From Nitrospirota bacterium (lineage in GTDB: Bacteria > Nitrospirota > JAOUDF01): DNA of 11,063 nucleotides. The stretch is taken from the NCBI GenBank assembly GCA_029859385.1, contig JAOUDF010000067.1:1-11063 (forward strand), read 5' to 3'. Position 1 is the stretch's first letter. Each line of letters starts with the position of its first letter. The notes below the pieces were generated by a model. It was not told where the DNA came from, searched no databases, and was given only the letters and a program-made list of their open reading frames with translations. Made by a program: the position numbers and the translations under genes. Shown here piece after piece: positions 4,989-11,063 of this stretch.

Positions 4989-6370
4989 TATCTCACCTCT
5001 CCTGCTTCGTAAAGTTCCTTTATCCGCGCCTTCACTGCCTCGGTTGCCGTGCCTCCCTCGGACTTTCTGGCGTTGACCGATGCCTCAAGGGTAATGGCCG
5101 CGAATACGTCGTCGCTGATGAGGTCCGAGAATTTACGGAACTCCTCCAGCGTCATCTCTTCCAATCCCTTGTTCTGCTCGATGCAGTAACGGACCGCTTT
5201 CCCCACCACCTCGTGGGCGTCGCGGAAGGGGAGGTTCTTTCTCACAAGGTAGTCGGCGAGGTCGGTGGCGGTGGTGAAGCCCATGAGGGCGGCGCGCCGC
5301 ATCCTCTCCTTGTTGAATTTGAGCCCGGGCAGCATACCGACAAAGGCGGTGAGGCACCCCTTTACCGTGTCCACGGTATCGAAGAGGGGTTCCTTGTCCT
5401 CCTGCATATCCTTGTTGTAGGCCAGCGGCAGCGACTTCATGAGGGTGAGCAGGGCCATCAGGTTGCCGTAGGCCCGGCCGGTCTTGCCCCGCACCAGCTC
5501 GGGGACGTCGGGGTTTTTCTTCTGCGGCATGATGGACGAACCGGTGCAGTAGGCGTCGGGGATATCCACGAAGCCGAACTGGGCCGATGCCCAGATGATC
5601 AGCTCCTCCGAGAGGCGCGACAGGTGCATCATCAGGATGGCCGAAGCGGCGCAGAAGTCGATGGCGAAGTCGCGGTCCGAGACCGAATCCATGCTGTTGC
5701 GCGTCACGTCGGGGAAAAAGGTCAGTTCCGCCGTGTAGCGCCGGTCGATGGGGAAGGTCGTCCCCGCCAGCGCGCCCGAACCCAGGGGCAGGACGTTGGT
5801 GCGGCGGAAGCAGTCCTCGAACCGGTCGAGGTCGCGCTTGAACATCTCGTAGTAGGCGAGCAGGTGGTGGCTCAAAAGCACCGGCTGGGCGGGCTGCAGG
5901 TGGGTGAAGCCGGGCATGATACAATCGATATGCGCCTCGGCCAGCCCGACGATCCCCTTCTGCAACTGCTTTATAAGAACCCTGACGCGGCTGATCTCGT
6001 CCCGCATATAGAAGCGGATATCGAGGGCGACCTGGTCGTTTCTGCTGCGGCCGGTGTGGAGTCGCTTGCCCGCATCGCCGATCTTCTCCACCAGCCGGGA
6101 CTCCACGTTCATGTGGATGTCCTCGAGGGCCACGGAAAATTCAATCTTGCCCTCCTCCACCTCGCGGTAAATCTCTTCCAGCCCGGAGGTGATCTTTGCC
6201 TCGTCCTCGGCCGAGATGATCCCCTGTTTCGCCAGCATCTTGGCATGGGCGATACTGCCCATGATGTCGTGCTTCCAGAGCCGCTGGTCGAAATCGATGG
6301 AGGCGGTGAACTCCTCGACGAACTTGTCGGTGGCCTCGGTGAACCGGCCTCCCCAGGGTTTTGCCTGCAT
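4988..6370 (-). CDS. argH: Argininosuccinate lyase
   Basis: A 460-residue cytosolic enzyme of the fumarase/aspartase superfamily, catalysing the last step of arginine synthesis: argininosuccinate to arginine plus fumarate. The superfamily signature GSSIMPQKKNPD is at 277-288 and carries the catalytic Ser on its mobile loop. Other conserved blocks are HTGRSRNDQ (105-113) and FTHLQPAQP with His157, the expected general acid/base region. The length is typical (about 457-465). The ATG at 6370 lies 2 nt after the argG TAA, with GGGAG as ribosome-binding site within the end of argG. The N-terminus KPWGGRF is the standard ArgH start. The 3' end overlaps the FN3 lipoprotein start by one base. No defects are seen. 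Confidence 0.98.
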   Translation of the reverse strand: MQAKPWGGRFTEATDKFVEEFTASIDFDQRLWKHDIMGSIAHAKMLAKQGIISAEDEAKITSGLEEIYREVEEGKIEFSVALEDIHMNVESRLVEKIGDAGKRLHTGRSRNDQVALDIRFYMRDEISRVRVLIKQLQKGIVGLAEAHIDCIMPGFTHLQPAQPVLLSHHLLAYYEMFKRDLDRFEDCFRRTNVLPLGSGALAGTTFPIDRRYTAELTFFPDVTRNSMDSVSDRDFAIDFCAASAILMMHLSRLSEELIIWASAQFGFVDIPDAYCTGSSIMPQKKNPDVPELVRGKTGRAYGNLMALLTLMKSLPLAYNKDMQEDKEPLFDTVDTVKGCLTAFVGMLPGLKFNKERMRRAALMGFTTATDLADYLVRKNLPFRDAHEVVGKAVRYCIEQNKGLEEMTLEEFRKFSDLISDDVFAAITLEASVNARKSEGGTATEAVKARIKELYEAGEVR

Positions 6371-6372
6371 CG

Positions 6373-7578
6373 TTATCTCCCTGCCATGGCGCGAATGCGC
6401 AGCCGTAAAGCATTAAGCCGAATGAACCCTTCGGCGTCGGCCTGGTTGTACATGCCGCGGTCGTCCTCGAAGGTGGCGATGTCGGGACGATAGAGGCTCT
6501 TTGCCGATTTGCGCCCGACCACCTGGCAGACTCCCTTGTAGAGCTTGATCCGCGCGGTGCCGGTGACGTTCTTCTGCACGTCGTCGATGAGCCCCTGCAT
6601 GGCCTCGCGCTCCGGCGCGAACCAGTAGCCGTAGTAGACCAGTTCGGCATAGCGGGAGATCAGCGAGTCGCGCAGGTGGAGCACTTCGCGGTCGAGGGTG
6701 ATCGACTCCACGGCCCGATGCGCCTCGTGAAGGATGGTGCCGCCCGGCGTCTCGTAGACGCCTCTCGACTTCATCCCCACGTAGCGGTTCTCCACCAGGT
6801 CGACCCGGCCGACGCCGTTTGCGCCACCGATCCGATTGAGCTCGGCCAGCAACTCGGCCGGAGACATCTTTTTGCCGTTAACGGCCACCGGGTTGCCCGC
6901 CTCATAGTCGACCTCGATATAGGTCGGCTTGTCGGGGGCCTCTTCCACCGGAACGGCCATGGTGTACATGTCGCGGGTCGACTCCATCCAAGGGTCTTCC
7001 AGTATTCCCCCCTCGTAGCTTATGTGCAGGAGGTTCCGGTCAGTGGAGAAGGGCTTCGATTTTGTAGCGGTGACTGGGATGCCATGCTTCTCCGAATAGT
7101 CGATAAGGGACTCCCGGGAGGTAAAGTCCCATTCGCGCCAGGGGGCGATGATCTTTATATCGGGCTGGAGTGCATAGTAGGTGAGCTCGAAGCGGACCTG
7201 GTCGTTCCCCTTGCCGGTGGCGCCGTGGGAAACGGCGTCGGCCCCTTCCTTCCGGGCGATGTCGATCTGTTTCTTGGCGATGAGCGGCCGGGCGATGGAG
7301 GTGCCGAGCAGGTAGCTCCCTTCATAAAGTGCATTGGCCCGGAGCATGGGGAAGACGTAATCACGGGCGAACTCTTCCTTCAGGTCCTCGATATATATCT
7401 TCGACGCGCCGGTCTTTATCGCCTTTTCGTTAAGGGGCGCCAGTTCCTCGCCCTGGCCGAGGTCCGCGGCAAAGGCCACCACTTCGCAGCCGTATTTTTC
7501 GATGAGCCATTTTATGATTACCGACGTGTCCAGTCCGCCGGAGTATGCCAGTACCACCTTCTTTGCCGATGTCTTCAC
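6373..7578 (-). CDS. argG: Argininosuccinate synthase
   Basis: A 401-residue cytosolic ligase that joins citrulline and aspartate with ATP cleavage to AMP and pyrophosphate, giving argininosuccinate. The N-type ATP pyrophosphatase loop SGGLDTS is at 13-19. The second signature SHGATGKGNDQVRFELT at 117-133 contacts ATP, citrulline and aspartate. The length is usual for the bacterial short form. The start is a GTG at 7578, chosen because it gives the standard KKVVLAYSGGLDTS N-terminus and has an AGGAGG ribosome-binding site 9 nt upstream. That site overlaps the TAG stop of the preceding exported-protein gene, a tight arrangement implying coupled translation. No promoter is evident in the 13-nt gap. 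Confidence 0.98.
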   Translation of the reverse strand: MKTSAKKVVLAYSGGLDTSVIIKWLIEKYGCEVVAFAADLGQGEELAPLNEKAIKTGASKIYIEDLKEEFARDYVFPMLRANALYEGSYLLGTSIARPLIAKKQIDIARKEGADAVSHGATGKGNDQVRFELTYYALQPDIKIIAPWREWDFTSRESLIDYSEKHGIPVTATKSKPFSTDRNLLHISYEGGILEDPWMESTRDMYTMAVPVEEAPDKPTYIEVDYEAGNPVAVNGKKMSPAELLAELNRIGGANGVGRVDLVENRYVGMKSRGVYETPGGTILHEAHRAVESITLDREVLHLRDSLISRYAELVYYGYWFAPEREAMQGLIDDVQKNVTGTARIKLYKGVCQVVGRKSAKSLYRPDIATFEDDRGMYNQADAEGFIRLNALRLRIRAMAGR

Positions 7579-7591
7579 GTCCCGCCGCCTC

Positions 7592-8098
7592 CTAGGGAAT
7601 CAATCCCTCTATATATTTTCTTCCTTTGCCCTTGCCGGTTCCCGTAACGGAGCCGGAAATCCGCCACTCGCTCCCTTCCTGCACCGCGGCGATGCTCTTG
7701 TTCACCTTGATGGTTTCGTCGGCCGAAGGCCCTGCCACTGTGCGGACAAATACCATTCGGACCGGAATGCTCAGCTGCGATGCCGTACGTTTTTTCTTCC
7801 CTCTCACCGGATCCCCCACGGCGTATTCCCGCAGCCTCACCCCTTCGCGAGACGCCTTTTTCAGGGTCTCGACAAAGGTTTGCCGGGAGGTTTTCTCCCT
7901 CAGTGAAGATGCGGTCAGTTCGTACATTTCGTCGAACCGCTCGTTTCTCCAGAGGTAGAGGTACCGGTCCAGGGTATCCTGCGCATCCCAGGCGATTCGC
8001 CTCGGGTCTGCTTCAGCCGATTGGAGCGGTATAGTCGCTGCTACGGCGATAATGCCCAGCAGGGCCGAAAACAGGAGGAGCCTGAACCTCGCCGCCAT
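7592..8098 (-). CDS. Exported protein of unknown function within the arg operon (NTF2-like-type domain suspected)
   Basis: A 168-residue protein starting 3 nt after the argF stop. It has a clear Sec signal peptide: Arg-rich start, hydrophobic core about 7-24, and a likely signal peptidase I site after AEA (28-30). No lipobox Cys is present, so it is predicted to be periplasmic or released. The mature part has a helical segment with TLDRYLYLWRNERFDEMYEL (42-61), a basic stretch GKKKR (100-104), strands, and an EGSEWRIS segment near the end. This helix-then-sheet layout ending in a Trp-containing strand resembles NTF2-like/DUF4878-style domains. It is flanked on both sides by arginine enzymes and is surely cotranscribed with them, but it shows no enzymatic motif for the pathway. 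Its start has only a weak GGAAG site, so it may depend on coupling to argF. Confidence 0.78.
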   Translation of the reverse strand: MAARFRLLLFSALLGIIAVAATIPLQSAEADPRRIAWDAQDTLDRYLYLWRNERFDEMYELTASSLREKTSRQTFVETLKKASREGVRLREYAVGDPVRGKKKRTASQLSIPVRMVFVRTVAGPSADETIKVNKSIAAVQEGSEWRISGSVTGTGKGKGRKYIEGLIP

Positions 8099-8101
8099 CT
8101 T

Positions 8102-9016
8102 CTAACTTCCGAGCAACAGTTCAAGCACTGCCTTCTGCGTGTGGAGCCGGTTTTCCGCCTGGTCCCATACCACCGAACGGGGGCCTTCCAGCACCTCTTC
8201 GGTGATCTCTTCCCCCCGGTGGGCGGGGAGACAGTGCATGACAATGGCATCGGCGCCTGCTTCCTTGAGCAGCGCCCTGTTGATCTGGTACGGCTTGAAT
8301 ATCTTTTTCCGTGCTTCCGTTTCCGCTTCCTGCCCCATGCTGGCCCAGACGTCGGTGTACAGTACGTCGGCATCCCGCGCGGCGTCAAAGGGGTCGACCA
8401 CGATATCGACTTTTCCTGCCCCCGCCAGTGAACGGGCATTCGCAACAATGGTCTCATCGGGCCGGTAGCCTTCGGGAGCGGCGACGGATATGTGCATCCC
8501 CGACAGGGCGGCAGCCTCGATCAGCGAGTGGGCCATGTTGTTGCCGTCGCCGATATAGGCCAGCTTCAACCCTTCGAGGTGGCCCTTCTGCTCGCGAACA
8601 GTCAGCAGGTCGGCCAGGGCCTGGCAGGGGTGATGCTGGTCGGTCAGCCCGTTGATTATGGGTATCTCGGCGTAGTGGGCCAGCTCTTCGACGATCTGCT
8701 GGCCGTAGGTCCGTATGACCACTGCATGCAGGTAGCGGCTCAGCACCCGCGCAGTGTCGGCGACGGTTTCGCCCCGGCCCAGCTGGATATCGTGGGGCGA
8801 AAGGAATATCGACTGGCCGCCGAGCTGGAAAATCCCGACCTCGAAGGAGACCCGGGTCCTGGTTGACGATTTCTGAAAGATGAGCCCTACGCTCTTTCCT
8901 GCCAGCGGCTGGTGTATTCCGCCTCTCTTCTGTATCTCCTTGAGAGATGCCGCCTGATCAAGCAACGCAACGAGATCGGTCCGCGTGAGCTGCCCTATGG
9001 TGAGAAAATCCTTCAT
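8102..9016 (-). CDS. argF: Ornithine carbamoyltransferase
   Basis: A 304-residue cytosolic enzyme transferring the carbamoyl group from carbamoyl phosphate to ornithine to give citrulline. The carbamoyl-phosphate loop STRTR is at 51-55. HHPCQ is at 128-132, DGNNM at 157-161, and the ornithine-binding HCLPAHRG with its catalytic Cys at 261-268. The combination of DVWASMG (222-228) and HCLPAHRG identifies an ornithine rather than an aspartate carbamoyltransferase. The length is standard. The ATG overlaps the argD stop by one base (TGATG), and GGGAG 8 nt upstream serves as ribosome-binding site. The gene is the second in the arginine operon. Confidence 0.97.
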   Translation of the reverse strand: MKDFLTIGQLTRTDLVALLDQAASLKEIQKRGGIHQPLAGKSVGLIFQKSSTRTRVSFEVGIFQLGGQSIFLSPHDIQLGRGETVADTARVLSRYLHAVVIRTYGQQIVEELAHYAEIPIINGLTDQHHPCQALADLLTVREQKGHLEGLKLAYIGDGNNMAHSLIEAAALSGMHISVAAPEGYRPDETIVANARSLAGAGKVDIVVDPFDAARDADVLYTDVWASMGQEAETEARKKIFKPYQINRALLKEAGADAIVMHCLPAHRGEEITEEVLEGPRSVVWDQAENRLHTQKAVLELLLGS

Positions 9017-10212
9017 CAGGCTGCTCCCTTCAGTACTTCGTCCAGTGTTCCAATAACCTCGTCGATCTCCTGTTCCGTTACGGTGAGCGGCGGCACGAAG
9101 CGCAGCACATTTCCGGAGGTGCAGTTGATGATGACCCCCGCGTCAAGACACTTGCCTACAATGCCCGCCCCTTCGCCGTCCAGCAGAAGGCCGAGGAGGA
9201 GGCCCATACCCCGGATCTCCCGGATAATGGGGTGTTTTTTCTTCAGGGCATGGAGCTGCTTTGTAAAGTAGGCGCCCATCCGCCGGCAGTTCTCCAGAAC
9301 CAGGCCGTCTTCGAGGATGGTCTCAATCGTCGCGATGGCCGCGGCGCAGACCAGCGGGTTGCCGCCGAAGGTCGAGGCATGGGTGCCGGGGACGAAACCG
9401 GTTGCCACTTCGTCGGTGGCGAGGGTTGCGCCAATGGGGACGCCGTTGCCCAGGGCTTTGGCCAGGGTCATGATGTCGGGCGTTATCCCGAACTGTTCAT
9501 AAGCGAAGAGCTTCCCGGTGCGTCCCATACCGGTCTGGACCTCGTCGAAGATCAGGACCAGTTTCTTTTCGTCGCACAGCCGTCGCACCTTGCGGAAATA
9601 GTCGGCGGGCGGCACAATTACCCCGCCCTCGCCCTGGATCGGCTCCAGAAGGATGGCGCAGGTATCGTCGGTCACCGCTGCTTCGAGGGCCGATGCGTCG
9701 CCGAAGGGGACATAGCTGAAGCCCGGGACCAGCGGCTCGAAGCCCTTGTGAAACTTCTCCTGCCCGGTGGCGGTTATGGCGCCCAGCGTCCGGCCATGAA
9801 AGGACTGGAGGGCGGTGATAATGCCATGCTTGTGCGGGCCGTGCTTTTCCTTGGACCAGCGCCGGGCCAGCTTGATGGCCGCCTCGTTGGCCTCGGCCCC
9901 GCTGTTGCAGAAAAAGACCTTGTCGGCAAAGGAGTTCTCCACGAGGAGCCGGGCAAGGGTCGTCTGCTGCTCGATCTGGAAGTAGTTGGATACGTGCAGC
10001 AGCCGCTGGGCCTGTTTCTGTATGGCCACGGTGACCTTGGGATGGCAGTGGCCGAGGTTGTTCACGGCGATCCCCGCCATGAAGTCGAGGTACTTCCGCC
10101 CGTCGATGTCGAACACCTGCGTCCCGCGTCCCTTGGTCAGTGCAACAGGGAAGCGGTTGTAGGTGTTCATCAGGTATTTTTTTGATGCGTTGATCAGTTC
10201 GTCGCCAGTCAT
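9016..10212 (-). CDS. argD: Acetylornithine aminotransferase
   Basis: A PLP-dependent class III aminotransferase of 398 residues from the chosen start. It converts N-acetylglutamate semialdehyde plus glutamate to N-acetylornithine plus 2-oxoglutarate. In many bacteria it also serves as the succinyldiaminopimelate aminotransferase. Visible motifs are NNLGHCHP (51-58), NSGAEANE (103-110, PLP phosphate binding), SFHGRT (137-142), FDEVQTG with Asp223 (222-228) and the Schiff-base Lys252 in LAKALGNG. The frame is open to an ATG at 10287, but that adds 25 unconserved residues and lacks a ribosome-binding site. ATG 10212 gives the family-like N-terminus leading into KKYLMNTYNRFPV, with only a weak GA-rich site upstream. 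It is the first gene of the arginine operon; argB is not next to it. Confidence 0.95.
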   Translation of the reverse strand: MTGDELINASKKYLMNTYNRFPVALTKGRGTQVFDIDGRKYLDFMAGIAVNNLGHCHPKVTVAIQKQAQRLLHVSNYFQIEQQTTLARLLVENSFADKVFFCNSGAEANEAAIKLARRWSKEKHGPHKHGIITALQSFHGRTLGAITATGQEKFHKGFEPLVPGFSYVPFGDASALEAAVTDDTCAILLEPIQGEGGVIVPPADYFRKVRRLCDEKKLVLIFDEVQTGMGRTGKLFAYEQFGITPDIMTLAKALGNGVPIGATLATDEVATGFVPGTHASTFGGNPLVCAAAIATIETILEDGLVLENCRRMGAYFTKQLHALKKKHPIIREIRGMGLLLGLLLDGEGAGIVGKCLDAGVIINCTSGNVLRFVPPLTVTEQEIDEVIGTLDEVLKGAA

Positions 10213-10242
10213 TGTCTTCAATCTTTGTTTTGCAGTTTTACA

Positions 10243-10254
10243 GGCCGGCCGGCC
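10243..10254. repeat. GGCC-repeat palindrome in the argD leader
   Basis: GGCCGGCCGGCC is a self-complementary 12-nt block located 31-42 nt upstream of the argD start codon. It is downstream of the predicted argD promoter, so it should be transcribed in the leader RNA. Lacking a proper loop, it would pair only partly within one molecule. It stands out because the rest of this leader is AT-rich. Confidence 0.4.
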
Positions 10255-10299
10255 GTTTGCGTCTCGCCTGTGGTTGCCGGTGTTCATGAAAAGCCAAAA

Positions 10300-10327
10300 A
10301 ATATCACATAAACTTCGGAATAATCAA
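10300..10327 (-). promoter_or_regulatory. Candidate promoter for the arginine operon
   Basis: On the minus strand TTGATT (10327-10322) and GATATT (10305-10300) are 16 nt apart. The -10 element is preceded by TGT, giving an extended -10 (TGn) context. Transcription would start near 10293, leaving a leader of about 80 nt before argD. No convincing ArgR-type ARG box (TGAAT-N4-ATTCA pattern) overlaps it. Confidence 0.5.
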
Positions 10328-10370
10328 ACGAAAAAAAGCCGCCATTCATCGCGCCAAAACGAGAATCTGT

Positions 10371-10398
10371 TTGACTTGGCTGGCTAAAAGCGTATATT
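10371..10398 (+). promoter_or_regulatory. Candidate sigma-70 promoter for gapA
   Basis: TTGACT (10371-10376) and TATATT (10393-10398) are 16 nt apart, a good sigma-70 match. The predicted start near 10405 leaves a leader of about 67 nt. It ends in a strong ribosome-binding site, AGGAGGGG (10457-10464), 7 nt before the gapA ATG. The element lies back-to-back with the argD promoter candidate. Confidence 0.62.
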
Positions 10399-10471
10399 TA
10401 TGCATTCTACCTGAATTATGGCTACGGCTTTGTGCGACTAAGTACTCTTTAAGAATAGGAGGGGCATCTGC

Positions 10472-11063
10472 ATGGCGGTGAAGATCGCGATTAACGGGTT
10501 TGGAAGAATAGGGCGCAACGTGCTCCGGGCAGCCGCGGGCAGGACCGATCTTGATATCTGTGTCATCAATGATCTTACGGATGCCGTGACACTGGCCCAT
10601 CTTCTCAAGTACGACTCGGTTCTCGGCATATTCGACGGGACGGTCGAGGCAAGGGAAGGGGCCATTGTCGTCAACGGCAAAGAGATCAAGGTATGCGCCA
10701 AAAAAGACCCGGCGGAACTTCCCTGGAAAGAGATGGGCATCGATGTCGTCATTGAATCCACCGGCCTCTTCACCGACAAGGCCGGCGCCGGCAAGCATCT
10801 GACGGCGGGCGCGAAGAAGGTTATCATCTCCGCCCCCGCCAAGGACCCCGATATCACGGTGGTGATGGGGGTCAACGAATCCGCCTACGACCCTTCGAAG
10901 CATCATGTACTTTCCAACGCCTCCTGTACCACCAACTGCCTGGCCCCGGTGGCCAAGGTGCTTCTCGAAAAAGTCGGGATCGTCCGGGGTCTCATGACCA
11001 CCATCCATTCATACACCAACGACCAGCGGATACTTGACCTGCCTCATAAGGACCTGCGCAGGG
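10472..11063 (+). CDS. gapA: Type I glyceraldehyde-3-phosphate dehydrogenase (5' part)
   Basis: The first 197 codons of a GAPDH that runs off the window; the full family length is about 330-335 residues. The enzyme reversibly oxidises glyceraldehyde-3-phosphate with NAD(P)+ and phosphate to 1,3-bisphosphoglycerate in glycolysis and gluconeogenesis. The Rossmann motif INGFGRIGR is at 7-15. Asp34 in INDL, which favours NAD over NADP, is present. The active site SNASCTTNC has the nucleophile Cys152, and the activating His179 is in TTIHSYTND. The start is fixed by AGGAGGGG at 7 nt spacing. It is transcribed divergently from argD. A pgk gene often follows gap in such genomes, but that lies outside the window. 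Confidence 0.97.
   Translation, partial: MAVKIAINGFGRIGRNVLRAAAGRTDLDICVINDLTDAVTLAHLLKYDSVLGIFDGTVEAREGAIVVNGKEIKVCAKKDPAELPWKEMGIDVVIESTGLFTDKAGAGKHLTAGAKKVIISAPAKDPDITVVMGVNESAYDPSKHHVLSNASCTTNCLAPVAKVLLEKVGIVRGLMTTIHSYTNDQRILDLPHKDLRR

Noticed and set aside
5213..6493. A 426-codon plus-strand open frame opposite argH (and the 323-codon frame at 6676-7647 opposite argG and the 317-codon frame at 9232-10185 opposite argD).
   Set aside because: These are antisense shadows of very well conserved arginine enzymes in GC-rich DNA. Their translations are His/Gly/Val/Leu-rich without domain motifs and they lack ribosome-binding sites.
10213..10287. N-terminal extension of argD from ATG 10287.
   Set aside because: The added residues are Arg/Asn/Gly-rich, not family-like, and there is no ribosome-binding site. 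The predicted transcript start near 10293 would leave almost no leader before it.
10332..10350. TTGGC...TGGC pattern upstream of argD as a sigma-54 site.
   Set aside because: The GG-to-GC spacing is one base too long for a sigma-54 -24/-12 element.
10402..10420. ATTC-N5-GAAT near the gapA promoter as an ArgR operator.
   Set aside because: The half-sites are in the opposite order from an ARG box (TGAAT...ATTCA), and the spacing does not fit.

Overview
The window looks like a GC-rich, anaerobic, respiring bacterium of the Geobacter/Desulfuromonadales type. The reasons are a cytochrome b-type quinol oxidoreductase subunit carrying a covalent c-heme site, a stand-alone CheX phosphatase, an acetogen-like methyltetrahydrofolate methyltransferase, and a fibronectin-III lipoprotein directly behind argH. 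This assignment comes from protein character and gene order, not from a database match. No rRNA, tRNA, CRISPR array, transposase, phage gene or insertion sequence was seen.

Left part, plus strand (1-2308): the 3' end of a membrane cytochrome b gene with a C-terminal CxxCH site, then a lipoprotein of unknown function (345-977). Next come rsmE (16S rRNA m3U1498 methyltransferase), behind a near-consensus sigma-70 promoter that appears to give a leaderless mRNA, and a tightly coupled RDD-family membrane protein. This block converges with the genes that follow.

Middle, minus strand (2327-3753): a stand-alone pterin-binding methyltransferase related to AcsE/MetH and a stand-alone CheX-like CheY-P phosphatase. 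Each has its own intergenic leader. The methyltransferase leader contains a perfect 8-bp inverted repeat.

Right part, minus strand (3849-10212): an arginine biosynthesis operon transcribed argD - argF - unknown exported protein - argG - argH - three-FN3-domain lipoprotein. The junctions overlap by 1 nt or are separated by 2-13 nt. It ends in a hairpin/T-tract terminator that includes the last stop codon. The four enzymes make N-acetylornithine (ArgD) and convert ornithine to citrulline (ArgF), argininosuccinate (ArgG) and arginine (ArgH). argA/J, argB, argC and argE are not in the window. The two non-enzymatic envelope proteins are embedded in or attached to this amino-acid operon without an evident metabolic role. 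An AT-rich inverted repeat forms the first ~25 codons of the FN3 lipoprotein.

Far right (10472-end, plus): the 5' two-thirds of gapA (glycolytic GAPDH), divergent from argD across a 259-nt intergenic region carrying a promoter candidate on each strand. This is the longest gene-free stretch. Overall the window is mostly housekeeping. I did not find a convincing new defence or mobile system; the points of interest are regulatory architecture and unexplained envelope proteins.
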